Positions 6,633-15,287 of a DNA stretch of 64,000 nucleotides are shown here, piece after piece. A program made the translations under genes and the position numbers. Position 1 is the stretch's first letter, and each line of letters begins with the position of its first letter. Under the pieces are notes generated by a model. That model was not told the origin of the DNA. It was given only the letters and a program-made list of their open reading frames with translations, and made no database searches. Source of the DNA: Kitasatospora phosalacinea (GTDB lineage: Bacteria > Actinomycetota > Actinomycetes > Streptomycetales > Streptomycetaceae); contig NZ_BSSA01000003.1 of assembly GCF_030268885.1 (NCBI RefSeq), forward strand, positions 1 through 64,000. Reading direction: 5' to 3'.

Positions 6633-9614
6633 CTACGGCGCGACGGGGGGAAGAGGGGGAGGGGAAGGCTCGGTGTGCCGCGAAGCGATGAGGTCCTGCA
6701 CGGGCTGGGCCTCGGGCACACCGAGCCGGGTGAACACCGTGAGCGCCTCCTGGAGACAGGCCAGCCCGCGCGAGGGCTGGCCCAGCTCCAGGAGCGCCTC
6801 GCCCAGTGCGGCGTTCGCCATGCCCTGGCAGTACGCCGCCTCGATCTCCTGGGCGATCGACAGCGACTCCTCGGCCGCCTCCGCCGCCGCCGCGAACTGA
6901 CCGTCCGCGAGCAGGCAGGCGGCCAGCCGGGCCAGCGAGTAGCCCTCCCAGATCGGGTGCTGCTGCTGCCGGTAGAGCTGGTGCGCCTCCCGCAGGTGCA
7001 CCGCCGCCTCGCCGGGCGAGCCGGTCGAGCGCAGCACCACGCCCAACTGGTAGAGCGTGTCCGCCAGGCACGGCACGTTCCCGGACGCCCGGGCCGCCGC
7101 CACCGCGGCGCGGGCGGACTCCTCCGCCTCGGCGTGCCGACCCAGACCGACGTGGGCGCGGGCCGTGTTGGCGAGCAGTCTGGCCTCGCTGATCGGGGAG
7201 TCCAACTGCTGCACCGCCTCCAGCGCCTGCTGGTAGAAGGGCAGGGCCTCGGCGGGTCGGCCGGCCAGGGTGAGCGTGATGGCCAGGCCGTTGGCGGTGG
7301 TCAACCGGAGCGCGGTGGCCCGGCCGACGGGTTGCAGTGCCAGACTGAGGGCCAACGACTCCTCGGAGGCCGCGAGTTCGGAGGCGGTCCGGTGGATCTG
7401 GCCGAGCGCGTGGTGCACGCAGGCCAGGGTCTCCGGGTCCTGCAGGGCCACCGGGCTCACCGCGGCGGCCCGGAGCATGGCGAGGAACCGCGGGGCGAGC
7501 GTCGGGTCCTCGCTCACGAACGTCAGGTTCTGCAGGATGTCCACGGCGGGTTGCAGCAGGTCGAGGGGGGCGTCGGCGGCGGCCTCGACGGCGCCCAGCA
7601 GGACGCCGATCTCGGACCGGAGCCAGCTGCGGGCCGCCTGGCCGTCGACGAACGACTGGCCGCTCGAGTCGGCCCGGTGCAGCGGCTCGATGGCCAGGTC
7701 GTCCGGCTCGATCACCTGCCGGGCGTTGTGCATGGTGGCGTGCAGCAGGTCCAGCAGCCGCAGTAGCGCCGCCTGCTGCTGCTCGACGTCCGCCAGTTTG
7801 GCGTTCTGCCGCTGCGCGTACAGGCGCAGCAGGTCGTGGTAGCGGTACCGGCCGGGGGTGAAGCACTCCAGCATGTTGGCCTCGACCAGGGCCTCCGCCA
7901 GGTCCTCGGCCTCCGGCTCGGAGGTGCCGAGCAGCGCGGTGACGGCCGCCAGCGGCAGGTCGGGGGAGTCGACCAGGGCGAGCAGCCGGAACGCCCGGGC
8001 CTCCTCCGGCCGGAGCTGGGCGTAACCGAGCCCCAGGGTGGTCTCCACGGCGAGGTTGCCGAGCTGGAGCTCCTGGAGCCGGTTGCGCTGGTCCGCTAAC
8101 CGCCGGGCCAGGTCGGAGACGCTCCAGCGCGGACGGCTGGCCAGCCGGGCGGCGGCGATCCGGACCGCCAGCGGCAGGAACCCGCAGGAGGTCACCACCT
8201 GCAGCGCGGCCTCCGGCTCGGCGCCGACCCGCTCGGCGCCGACGATCGCCGAGAACAGCGCCAGCGCCTCGTCCGGGGTCAGCTCCTCGATGTCCACCAG
8301 GTGCGCGCCGGGCAGTTCGGCCAGCCGGGAGCGGCTGGTCACCATCACCGCGTTGCCGGAGACGCCGGGGATCAGCGGCCGCAACTGCCGGGCGTCGCGG
8401 GCGTTGTCGAGCAGGATCAGCATCCGCTTGTCGGCCAGCAGCGAGCGGTACAGCGCGGCGCGCTGCTCCAGCGAGTCGGGGGCGTCGGGCGCACCGAGGG
8501 CGTGCAGGAAGTCGCCGAGCACCACGGCCGGGTCGGCGGGGGAGGCGCCCGCGCCGCGCAGGTCCACGTACAGCTGCCCGTCCGGGAAGTCCGGGCGCAG
8601 CGAGTGCGCGACGTGCACCGCGAGGGTGGTCTTGCCGACGCCGCCGATGCCGGCCAGCGAGGTCACCACGACGGCTTGGCCGGAACCCGCTCTCAGCACG
8701 TCCCGCAGTTCGCTCACCATCTTGCTGCGCCCGCTGAAGTCCGAGACGTCGGCCGGGAGTTGGGCGGGCGGGACGAACGGGGGAGGCTCCGCGGCGGCCT
8801 TCGGCGGGGCGGCCGACGGCGCCAGCAGGTCCGGGTCGCCGGCCAGGATCCGGGCGTGCATGGTGGACAGCCCGCTGCCCGGCTCCACGCCCAGCTCGTC
8901 GATCAGCAGCTTGCGAGTGTCCGCGTACACGCCCAGCGACTCGGCCTGCCGACCGCTGCGGTACAGCGCCAGCATCAGCAGTTCGCGCAGCCGTTCGCGC
9001 AGCGGGTGCGCGGCGCACAGCGAGTTCAACTCGGCCACCACGTCGGCGTGCAGGCCGATCTCCAGGGCCAGCGCGCAGCGCTCCTCGGCCACCGCGAGCT
9101 GCCGCTCGGAGAGCCGGCCGCGCTGGGTCTCGGCGTACGGCCCCGGCACGCCGGCCAGCGGACGGCCGCGCCACAGGTCGAGCGCGGCGACCAGGGTGTC
9201 GTGGGCGGGGCGCAAGCCGCCGTCGGCCCGGGCGGTGGACGCCTCGGTGACCTGCCGCTCGAAGACGGCCAGGTCCAGGGCGTCTGCCGGAATCCGCAGC
9301 GCGTACCCGTCGGTCATCGAGACCAGGACCTCGGAGGGCTTGCGGGCGGCGCGGTTGGGCTCCAGCACCGAACGCAGCCGGGAGACGTAGGTGCGCAGCG
9401 CGGCCACCGCCTGCGGCGGGGTGCGGTCCCCCCAGATGCCGTCCACCAGGTCGTCGGTGGTCACCGGACGGCCCTCGCTGAGCAGCAGGGCCACCAGGAC
9501 GGCCTGTTGCTGCGGCGATCCGAGGGCCAGCGGCACGTCACCGCGCCACGCCTGGACAGGGCCGAGCACTTGGAAGCGCAACGCCGCGGCGGAGCGCGTG
9601 TCCTGATGCTCCAT
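6633..9614 (-). CDS. AfsR/SARP-family regulator with BTAD, NB-ARC and TPR domains
   Basis: 993 aa from ATG 9614 with a GGGGAGG ribosome binding site. Domain order: OmpR-type winged helix (about 10-105), bacterial transcriptional activator domain (about 110-255), a Pro/Ala linker, NB-ARC ATPase with P-loop GIGGVGKTT (322-330) and RNBS/GxP-type LLLDNARDA and GFLPLAVRIAAARL motifs, then TPR repeats (about 690-970). This is the AfsR architecture, in which ATP binding and Ser/Thr phosphorylation tune binding to 11-bp direct repeats that overlap a -35 region. A short-gene promoter with exactly that arrangement lies divergently 110 bp away. S. coelicolor afsR is likewise neighboured by the small activator gene afsS, but in the same orientation. 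True AfsR versus a paralogous SARP cannot be decided here. Confidence 0.9.
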   Translation of the reverse strand: MEHQDTRSAAALRFQVLGPVQAWRGDVPLALGSPQQQAVLVALLLSEGRPVTTDDLVDGIWGDRTPPQAVAALRTYVSRLRSVLEPNRAARKPSEVLVSMTDGYALRIPADALDLAVFERQVTEASTARADGGLRPAHDTLVAALDLWRGRPLAGVPGPYAETQRGRLSERQLAVAEERCALALEIGLHADVVAELNSLCAAHPLRERLRELLMLALYRSGRQAESLGVYADTRKLLIDELGVEPGSGLSTMHARILAGDPDLLAPSAAPPKAAAEPPPFVPPAQLPADVSDFSGRSKMVSELRDVLRAGSGQAVVVTSLAGIGGVGKTTLAVHVAHSLRPDFPDGQLYVDLRGAGASPADPAVVLGDFLHALGAPDAPDSLEQRAALYRSLLADKRMLILLDNARDARQLRPLIPGVSGNAVMVTSRSRLAELPGAHLVDIEELTPDEALALFSAIVGAERVGAEPEAALQVVTSCGFLPLAVRIAAARLASRPRWSVSDLARRLADQRNRLQELQLGNLAVETTLGLGYAQLRPEEARAFRLLALVDSPDLPLAAVTALLGTSEPEAEDLAEALVEANMLECFTPGRYRYHDLLRLYAQRQNAKLADVEQQQAALLRLLDLLHATMHNARQVIEPDDLAIEPLHRADSSGQSFVDGQAARSWLRSEIGVLLGAVEAAADAPLDLLQPAVDILQNLTFVSEDPTLAPRFLAMLRAAAVSPVALQDPETLACVHHALGQIHRTASELAASEESLALSLALQPVGRATALRLTTANGLAITLTLAGRPAEALPFYQQALEAVQQLDSPISEARLLANTARAHVGLGRHAEAEESARAAVAAARASGNVPCLADTLYQLGVVLRSTGSPGEAAVHLREAHQLYRQQQHPIWEGYSLARLAACLLADGQFAAAAEAAEESLSIAQEIEAAYCQGMANAALGEALLELGQPSRGLACLQEALTVFTRLGVPEAQPVQDLIASRHTEPSPPPLPPVAP

Positions 9615-9726
9615 GTCCTCCCCTGTGGCCGATGAACCGTCTGTTCCCCACGCCTCCGCCGGTCGTGTGGGGGCGACAGCTTATGAGGAACCGTGCAAAC
9701 GTCCACCAAGCGGGTGCGCGGTGCAA

Positions 9727-9757
9727 CGTTTATAAGACATTTAGCGGTCCCTACGAT
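9727..9757 (+). promoter_or_regulatory. SARP-type promoter of the 69-aa gene
   Basis: CGTTTA (9727-9732) and CATTTA (9738-9743) are spaced exactly 11 bp apart. Eight bases after the second repeat comes TACGAT (9752-9757), a good actinobacterial -10. Direct repeats 11 bp apart with the 3' copy 8 bp from the -10 are the published geometry of SARP-activated promoters. The predicted start is near 9764, leaving a leader of about 62 nt before ATG 9826. Confidence 0.7.
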
Positions 9758-9825
9758 ACTGTCCGCGCGCCCAACGACAGTCGTCCGGGTGATCGAACCC
9801 TCTCAGCTGAAAGGCGGCCCACCCC

Positions 9826-10035
9826 ATGGCCGACGAGACCACCACCGCCGTTCCCGAGGCCGAGCAGACCCCGGCCCCGGTCGAGCACACCGCCGTCGCC
9901 ACCGACCCGAACGCGATCGAGAACGCCCTCCAGGTGCTGGCCGAGCAGCCCGCGCCGGAGGCCGACCCGGTGCCCGCCACCGACAAGCCGGGCGAGGACC
10001 TCGAACCGCTCGGCGCGGTCCTCAACTGCCCGTGA
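9826..10035 (+). CDS. Small acidic 69-aa protein under a SARP-type promoter
   Basis: ATG 9826 with GAAAGGCGG 9-10 bp upstream. The protein is rich in Ala, Glu, Pro and Thr, with no membrane segment. It has one cysteine, at the penultimate position but one (C-terminus LGAVLNCP). A short amphipathic helix is likely in NAIENALQVLAEQ (about 29-41). I do not recognise the family. The position divergent from an AfsR-like regulator and the SARP promoter suggest it is that regulator's direct target, as afsS is for AfsR in S. coelicolor, but I cannot show homology to AfsS. A leader-plus-core peptide reading is possible because of the short conserved-looking C-terminus, but no modification enzyme is next to it. 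Confidence 0.7.
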   Translation: MADETTTAVPEAEQTPAPVEHTAVATDPNAIENALQVLAEQPAPEADPVPATDKPGEDLEPLGAVLNCP

Positions 10036-10055
10036 CCGCTGCCCGCACGACCAGA

Positions 10056-10087
10056 ACGAGCCCCGACCCTCACCGGCCGGGGCTCGT
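10056..10087. terminator. Bidirectional terminator between small gene and fumarase
   Basis: ACGAGCCCCG (10056-10065) pairs perfectly with CGGGGCTCGT (10078-10087) around a 12-nt loop. CCCGTTT follows on the plus strand. It separates two convergent genes. Confidence 0.8.
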
Positions 10088-10110
10088 CCCGTTTCAGCGC
10101 ACGGACGCCG

Positions 10111-11772
10111 CTACTGCGCCGAGCGCACCCGCAGGTTGGTGATCAGCGGGCCGTCGGTGACCTCGGCGAAGAAGTCGTTGCCCTTGTCGTCCACCACGAT
10201 GAACGCCGGGAAGTCCTCCACCTCGATCCGCCAGACCGCCTCCATGCCGAGCTCCGGGTACTCCAGCACCTCGACCTTCTTGATGCAGTCCTGCGCCAGC
10301 CGGGCCGCGGGGCCGCCGATCGAGCCCAGGTAGAAGCCGCCGTGCTCGGCGCACGCCTTGGTGACCTGCTTGGAGCGGTTGCCCTTGGCCAGCATCACCA
10401 TCGAGCCGCCCGCCGCCTGGAACTGGTCGACGTAGGAGTCCATCCGCCCGGCCGTGGTCGGGCCGAAGGAGCCGGACGCGAAGCCCTCGGGGGTCTTCGC
10501 CGGGCCCGCGTAGTACACCGGGTGGTCCTTCAGGTACTGCGGCATGCCCTGGCCGGCGTCGAGGCGCTCCTTGATCTTGGCGTGCGCGATGTCGCGGGCC
10601 ACCACCAGCGTGCCGGTGAGCGAGAGCCGGGTCTTCACCGGGTACTTGGACAGCTCGGCGCGGACCTCGGACATCGGGCGGTTCAGGTCGATCCGCACCA
10701 CGTCGTCGTTCAGGTGCTCGTCGGTGGTCTCCGGCAGGTACTTCGCCGGGTCGGTCTCCAACTGCTCCAGGAACACGCCCTCCGCGGTGATCTTGCCGAG
10801 CGCCTGGCGGTCCGCCGAGCAGGACACCGCCATCGCGACCGGCAGCGAGGCGCCGTGCCGCGGCAGCCGGATCACCCGCACGTCGTGGCAGAAGTACTTG
10901 CCGCCGAACTGCGCGCCGATGCCGATCTTCTGGGTCAGCTCGAAGACCTTCTGCTCCAGCTCCAGGTCGCGGAAGCCGTGCCCGGTCCTCGCGTCACCGC
11001 CGGTGGGCAGGTTGTCCAGGTAGTGCGCGGAGGCGTACTTCGCGGTCTTCAGGGCGAACTCGGCGCTGGTGCCGCCGACCACGATCGCCAGGTGGTACGG
11101 CGGGCAGGCCGCGGTGCCCAGCGAACGGATCTTCTGCTCCAGGAAGTTGAGCATCGACGCCTCGTTGAGGATCGCCTTGGTCTCCTGGTACAGGTACGAC
11201 TTGTTGGCGGAGCCGCCGCCCTTCGCCATGAACAGGAACTTGTACGCGTCCCCGTCGGTGGCGTACAGCTCGATCTGGGCCGGCAGGTTGTTGCCGGTGT
11301 TCTTCTCGTCCCACATGGTCACCGGGGCCATCTGGGAGTACCGCAGGTTCAGCTTGGTGTACGCGTCGAACACGCCGCGGGCGATGGCCGACTCGTCCTC
11401 GCCGGAGGTCAGCACGTTCTGGCCGCGCTTGCCCATCACGATCGCGGTGCCGGTGTCCTGGCACATCGGCAGGATGCCGCCCGCCGAGATGTTGACGTTC
11501 TTCAGCAGGTCCAGCGCCACGAACCGGTCGTTCGGGCTGGCCTCCGGGTCGTCCAGGATCCGGCGCAGCTGCGCCAGGTGCGCCGGGCGCAGGTAGTGCG
11601 AGATGTCGTGCATCGCCTCGGCCGTCAGCAGCCGCAGCGCCTCCGGCTCGACCTGCAGGAAGGTGCGACCGCCCGCCTCGAAGGTCGAGACCCCCTCGGA
11701 GGTGAGCTTGCGGTACGGAGTGGTGTCCGTGCCGAGCGGGAGCAGGTCGCGGTAGGCGAACTCTGGGGCCAT
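10111..11772 (-). CDS. fumA: Fumarate hydratase, class I (iron-sulfur)
   Basis: 553 aa from ATG 11772 with GAAGGA 9 bp upstream; the upstream in-frame extension is not family-like. It interconverts fumarate and malate in the TCA cycle. The single-chain class I fumarase holds a [4Fe-4S] cluster; expected ligands are Cys104 (PMCQDTGTA), Cys223 (AACPPYHLA) and Cys318 (VSCSADRQ). The C-terminal beta domain contains [15 protein letters not shown] and KGNRSKQV. Length and motifs are normal for the family. In S. coelicolor a class I fumarase also lies a few genes from wblI and glpX, as here. Confidence 0.96.
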   Translation of the reverse strand: MAPEFAYRDLLPLGTDTTPYRKLTSEGVSTFEAGGRTFLQVEPEALRLLTAEAMHDISHYLRPAHLAQLRRILDDPEASPNDRFVALDLLKNVNISAGGILPMCQDTGTAIVMGKRGQNVLTSGEDESAIARGVFDAYTKLNLRYSQMAPVTMWDEKNTGNNLPAQIELYATDGDAYKFLFMAKGGGSANKSYLYQETKAILNEASMLNFLEQKIRSLGTAACPPYHLAIVVGGTSAEFALKTAKYASAHYLDNLPTGGDARTGHGFRDLELEQKVFELTQKIGIGAQFGGKYFCHDVRVIRLPRHGASLPVAMAVSCSADRQALGKITAEGVFLEQLETDPAKYLPETTDEHLNDDVVRIDLNRPMSEVRAELSKYPVKTRLSLTGTLVVARDIAHAKIKERLDAGQGMPQYLKDHPVYYAGPAKTPEGFASGSFGPTTAGRMDSYVDQFQAAGGSMVMLAKGNRSKQVTKACAEHGGFYLGSIGGPAARLAQDCIKKVEVLEYPELGMEAVWRIEVEDFPAFIVVDDKGNDFFAEVTDGPLITNLRVRSAQ

Positions 11773-11920
11773 GGGGTGATCCTTCGGTTCTTTCGGCTTC
11801 GTCGACGAGGCACCCTCCAGGTTAGGCGCACCCGCCGCTCCCGCCGCGCCCAGGTCCGCCTCCGTGACCGGGGTCACGCCCGTTGCGTCGAACCGCCGTT
11901 CGGTACGGGGGTCGGCTCGC

Positions 11921-11926
11921 TAGGCT
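11921..11926 (+). promoter_or_regulatory. -10 box for leaderless DUF1707 transcript
   Basis: TAGGCT ends six bases before GTG 11933, so transcription would start at or next to the start codon. No Shine-Dalgarno is present. Confidence 0.5.
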
Positions 11927-11932
11927 TGTGAC

Positions 11933-12661
11933 GTGGACAACTCCCCCGAGCAGGACCCGCAGGGCCCGCTGCCCGCCCCGCTGGCGAAGAACGCCCCCGT
12001 CCAGGCGCCCGGAACCGACCTGGCCGCCGAACTGCGCGCCTCCGACGCCGACCGCGAACGCGTCGCCGACCTGCTGCGCGACGCGTACGCCGAGGGCCGG
12101 CTGACCGTCGACGAGCACGCCGAGCGCGTCGAGGCCGCCTACAACGCCCGCACCTTCGGCGAGTTGGAACCCCTCACCCGCGACCTGCCCAGCCACCCCG
12201 GCCCGATCCGGCACAACCTCACCAAGCCCCCGCTGGACGCCCCGGCCCCCGCCCCGCAGCCCCCGCTGCCCCCGGCCCGCGCCGAGTCCCCCACCATGGT
12301 CGCGGTCTTCGGCGGCGCCTCCCGCAAGGGCCGCTGGCGGGTCGGCTCGCACCTCAAGGCGGTCGCCGTGTTCGGCGGCATCGAGATCGACCTCACCGAC
12401 GCGGTCTTCGAGTCCCCCGAGGTGGTCATCGAGGTGGTCACGGTGTTCGGCGGCGTCGAGGTCCGCGTCCCCGAGAACGTCAGCCTGCACGGCGGAGGCG
12501 CGGGCGTCTTCGGCGGCTTCGAAGTTCGCGAACAGACCTCCGCCGACCCCTACGCCCCCGTCGTCCGGGTCAAGGGCGCCGCCGTGTTCGGCGGCGTCGA
12601 GGCCAAGCCGCGGCGCGGCAAGAAGCTCACGGAGTGGGTCCGCCGACAGCTCGACGGCTGA
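11933..12661 (+). CDS. DUF1707 domain protein with LiaF-like C-terminal region
   Basis: 242 aa. Residues about 22-75 (LRASDADRERVADLLRDAYAEGRLTVDEHAERVEAAYNARTFGELEPLTRDLP) are the DUF1707 SHOCT-like domain seen in many actinobacterial envelope-stress proteins. A Pro-rich linker follows. The C-terminal half has repeated VFGG motifs (AVFGGASRKG, AVFGGIEIDL, TVFGGVEVRV, GVFGGFEVRE, AVFGGVEAKP), the beta-helical rungs of LiaF/YvqF-type cell-wall-active antibiotic response proteins. No transmembrane helix is present, so it is probably cytosolic. The start is a GTG six bases after a -10 hexamer. Confidence 0.85.
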   Translation: MDNSPEQDPQGPLPAPLAKNAPVQAPGTDLAAELRASDADRERVADLLRDAYAEGRLTVDEHAERVEAAYNARTFGELEPLTRDLPSHPGPIRHNLTKPPLDAPAPAPQPPLPPARAESPTMVAVFGGASRKGRWRVGSHLKAVAVFGGIEIDLTDAVFESPEVVIEVVTVFGGVEVRVPENVSLHGGGAGVFGGFEVREQTSADPYAPVVRVKGAAVFGGVEAKPRRGKKLTEWVRRQLDG

Positions 12662-12904
12662 CCTGCGCGTTTCCCGACGCGGCGTCAACTCCCCTCGCGG
12701 CACTCGTCGTTGTCCCGAGTGCAGCGGGTAGTCGGTTGCGTGCGGTGTGCATGAATCCCGGGGCGGCGGGGTAGTTCCCCTCGCACATCGTTCCTGTACG
12801 GCTGTGACCCCGCGGGTCGGCGACGGTGCCACGGCGAGGGAGCACGGGGCAGTCGGGCAGGAGGCGACACCGTCCCCGAGCCTTGAGCCTGGTCAGGAGT
12901 TACC
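12662..12904. other. 243-bp region upstream of wblI
   Basis: No gene is supported. It must hold the wblI promoter and a long leader, ending in CAGGAG at 12894-12899. I see no convincing dyad or -35/-10 pair. Confidence 0.5.
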
Positions 12905-13249
12905 GTGCTGCATCCGATCGAGTCCACCGCCGCCGCCCGCCGCCCGGCGGCCCAGCCGGACGTGGACGACAGCCCCTGGCACACTTCCGCCGCCTGCCGC
13001 AGCGACGAGGCCGGGCTGTTCTTCGCCCCCTCCAAGGAGCCCACGGCGGCCCGCCTCGCCCGCGAGGAGCAGGCCAAGCGCGTCTGCGCCCGCTGCCCCG
13101 TCCTCCTCGAGTGCCGCGAACACGCCCTCGCCCAGCCCGAGCCCTACGGCGTCTGGGGCGGCCTGACCGCCGCCGAACGCCGCGTCGTCCTCACCCGCCG
13201 TCGCCGCCGCGAAGCGGAGATCCGCGTCCCGGCCCGCATAGCCGGCTGA
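12905..13249 (+). CDS. wblI: WhiB-family iron-sulfur regulator, WblI-like
   Basis: 114 aa from GTG 12905 with CAGGAG 5 bp upstream. The four cluster-binding cysteines are Cys31, Cys61, Cys64 and Cys70 (C-x29-C-x2-C-x5-C), followed by the G[VI]WGG turn (82-86) and a basic C-terminal tail (TRRRRREAEIR) for DNA binding. WhiB-like proteins carry a [4Fe-4S] cluster sensitive to O2 or NO and act with the principal sigma factor. The neighbours, fumarase upstream and glpX downstream, are those of SCO5046 (wblI) in S. coelicolor, which supports the name. The target genes are unknown. Confidence 0.9.
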   Translation: MLHPIESTAAARRPAAQPDVDDSPWHTSAACRSDEAGLFFAPSKEPTAARLAREEQAKRVCARCPVLLECREHALAQPEPYGVWGGLTAAERRVVLTRRRRREAEIRVPARIAG

Positions 13250-13276
13250 AGGGCGGAACCAGGAAACGCGGAGCCG

Positions 13277-13401
13277 GGGGCGCGGGGAACTGCGCGGCCG
13301 ACCGAGCACGCACAGCCGGATCGCGAAGCAGGGCAACCACTTGCACTGTCCCGCGACCACGCTGACGTGCGACTCCCGCCGCACGCAGTTCCCCGCGCCC
13401 C
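13277..13401. repeat. 125-bp inverted-repeat element, copy A
   Basis: An 18-bp perfect inverted repeat, GGGGCGCGGGGAACTGCG at 13277-13294 and its complement at 13384-13401, bounds a non-coding body. A second 125-bp copy with about 16 differences by hand count is at 18846-18970. It sits between the convergent wblI and glpX and could act as their terminator. The same arm sequence is, from general knowledge, a common dispersed palindrome in streptomycete chromosomes. Confidence 0.85.
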
Positions 13402-13408
13402 TGCCTGC

Positions 13409-14449
13409 TCAGTTCGCCCGGTCGAAGTCGATCGCGCTGTACGCCCGCAGCTTGGCGAGCTTGTGGGTGGAGTCGATCCGCCGGATCGTCCCGCTCTTGG
13501 AGCGCATGACCAGCGACGAGGTGGTGGCCGTCTCCTGGCGGTAGTGCACGCCGCGCAGCAGCTCGCCGTCGGTGATGCCGGTGGCGACGAAGAACACGTT
13601 CTCGCCGCTGACCAGGTCGTCCGTGGTGAGCACCCGGTCCAGGTCGTGCCCGGCGTCGATCGCCTTCTGGCGCTCCGCCGCGTCCTTGGGCCACAGCCGC
13701 CCCTGGATGACGCCGCCCATGCACTTCATCGCGCAGGCCGCGATGATGCCCTCGGGGGTGCCGCCGACGCCCATCAGCAGGTCGACGCCGGTCTCCTCGC
13801 GGGCGGCCATGATCGCACCGGCCACGTCGCCGTCCGAGATGAACTTGATCCGGGCACCGGCCTCGCGGATCTCCCGGACCAGGTCCTGGTGCCGGGGCCG
13901 GTCCAGCACGACGACGGTGACGTCCTCGACCGCGGAGCCCTTCGCCTTCGCGACCCGGCGGATGTTGACCGCGGGCGGGGCGGTGATGTCGACGTAGTCG
14001 GCGGCCTCGGGGCCGCAGACCAGCTTGTCCATGTAGAAGACCGCGCTGGGGTCGAACATGGTGCCGCGGTCGGCGACCGCGAGGACCGCGACGGCGTTGT
14101 TCATGCCCTTGGCGGTCAGCGTGGTGCCGTCCACCGGGTCGACGGCGACGTCGCACTCGGCGCCGGTGCCGTCACCGACCCGCTCGCCGTTGTAGAGCAT
14201 CGGGGCCTCGTCCTTCTCACCCTCGCCGATGACGACGACGCCGTTCATCGAGACGGTGGAGACGAGGGTGCGCATCGCCTTCACGGCCGCGCCGTCGGCG
14301 CCGTTCTTGTCGCCCCGGCCGACCCAGCGGCCGGCCGCCATCGCGGCGGCCTCGGTGACCCGGACCAGTTCGAGGGCGAGGTTGCGGTCGGGCGCCTCCG
14401 GAGCGACCTCCAGGGCGGAGGGGAGGTGGTGCGGGTACTGCGTGGTCAT
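13409..14449 (-). CDS. glpX: Fructose-1,6-bisphosphatase, class II (GlpX)
   Basis: 346 aa from ATG 14449. It hydrolyses fructose 1,6-bisphosphate to fructose 6-phosphate in gluconeogenesis, with a divalent metal. Class II motifs are present: GEGEKDEAP (75-83), DPVDGTT (104-110), GVGGTPEGI and [15 protein letters not shown]. Length is typical. It is convergent with wblI and divergent from the DUF4245 gene, the same neighbourhood as in S. coelicolor. Confidence 0.96.
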   Translation of the reverse strand: MTTQYPHHLPSALEVAPEAPDRNLALELVRVTEAAAMAAGRWVGRGDKNGADGAAVKAMRTLVSTVSMNGVVVIGEGEKDEAPMLYNGERVGDGTGAECDVAVDPVDGTTLTAKGMNNAVAVLAVADRGTMFDPSAVFYMDKLVCGPEAADYVDITAPPAVNIRRVAKAKGSAVEDVTVVVLDRPRHQDLVREIREAGARIKFISDGDVAGAIMAAREETGVDLLMGVGGTPEGIIAACAMKCMGGVIQGRLWPKDAAERQKAIDAGHDLDRVLTTDDLVSGENVFFVATGITDGELLRGVHYRQETATTSSLVMRSKSGTIRRIDSTHKLAKLRAYSAIDFDRAN

Positions 14450-14661
14450 CGTCGTTACCTCTCTGTACGCGACGGCCAGTCAGCACCTGGACGCGGAGCG
14501 TCACCGGTGCTGCATTGAGGGTTGCTGCGATCGTATCGGCAGGTGGAACGGGTGTCTGTGGCGCCCGCCTCCTCCGCCCCTTACCGGGCGGTGACCGCCC
14601 CTCACCGCCCCCACCACCCCCCACCGGCACACCGGTGCGCAGTGCCCGCGTAAGCGCCGCC

Positions 14662-14667
14662 TACCAT
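14662..14667 (+). promoter_or_regulatory. -10 box for leaderless DUF4245 transcript
   Basis: TACCAT lies six bases before GTG 14674; no ribosome binding site is visible. Confidence 0.5.
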
Positions 14668-14673
14668 GGGCGG

Positions 14674-15201
14674 GTGGCAGGCAACAGCAGCAAGAGGGGC
14701 CGACAGACGGTACGGGACATGGTCCTGTCGATGGCGGCGGTCGGCGTCGTGGTGGTGGTCGCGTACTTCTCGATCCCCAGCGCGGACGGCAAGGGCGGCG
14801 CGCACGCGGTGCCGTACCAGGTCGAACTCGCGTCGGCGAAGCGGGCCGCGCCCTACCCGCTGCTGGGTCCGGACCGGCTGCCGGACGGCTGGAAGGCCAC
14901 CTCGGTGAGCTACAGCCCGAACGACAAGGGCCACGCCTCCTGGCACCTGGGCATCAACACCGCCTCCGGCCAGTACGCGGCGATCGAGCAGAGCAACGGC
15001 AAGTCCGCGGACGTGGTGGCGCAGAACGTGCCGGGCGCCCAGCCGGACGGCACCGTCACCGTGGCGGGCCAGGAGTGGCAGCGGGTGCAGGGCGACCGCT
15101 ACCGGGGACTGGTCCGCCCGGCCGGGGACACCGGCACCACGGTCCTCACCGGCACCGCCTCGTACGAGGAGCTCGCCCAGCTCGCCGAGACCCTGCACTG
15201 A
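14674..15201 (+). CDS. DUF4245 membrane-anchored protein
   Basis: 175 aa from GTG 14674, chosen because it is six bases after a -10 box and gives the usual N-terminus. A short basic cytosolic stretch (KRGRQTVRD) precedes one transmembrane helix (about 16-33, MVLSMAAVGVVVVVAYF). The remaining 140 residues would be extracytoplasmic and contain the DUF4245 pattern (LPDGWKATSV, WHLGI, YRGLVRP). The function is unknown. The gene stands next to glpX across Streptomyces. Confidence 0.88.
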   Translation: MAGNSSKRGRQTVRDMVLSMAAVGVVVVVAYFSIPSADGKGGAHAVPYQVELASAKRAAPYPLLGPDRLPDGWKATSVSYSPNDKGHASWHLGINTASGQYAAIEQSNGKSADVVAQNVPGAQPDGTVTVAGQEWQRVQGDRYRGLVRPAGDTGTTVLTGTASYEELAQLAETLH

Positions 15202-15231
15202 CGCCGCGCACCGCGGAGCGCCGCGCACCAC

Positions 15232-15265
15232 GAAGGCCCCCGCCGGACATCCGGCGGGGGCCTTC
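15232..15265. terminator. Strong bidirectional terminator
   Basis: A perfect 15-bp stem, GAAGGCCCCCGCCGG (15232-15246) with its complement at 15251-15265, encloses an ACAT loop. It separates the convergent DUF4245 and nitroreductase genes. Confidence 0.9.
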
Positions 15266-15287
15266 GGCGTCAGTGCCGGGGACCGGT

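Noticed and set aside
9826..10035. RiPP precursor of a known class
   Set aside because: No lanthionine, lasso, graspetide or radical-SAM enzyme gene is adjacent, and the core region has no repeated Ser/Thr/Cys pattern; kept only as an open possibility in the finding.
13277..13401. CRISPR repeat or small RNA gene
   Set aside because: Only two dispersed copies exist, no regular spacers, and no promoter or conserved RNA fold could be recognised; inverted-repeat element is the simpler reading.
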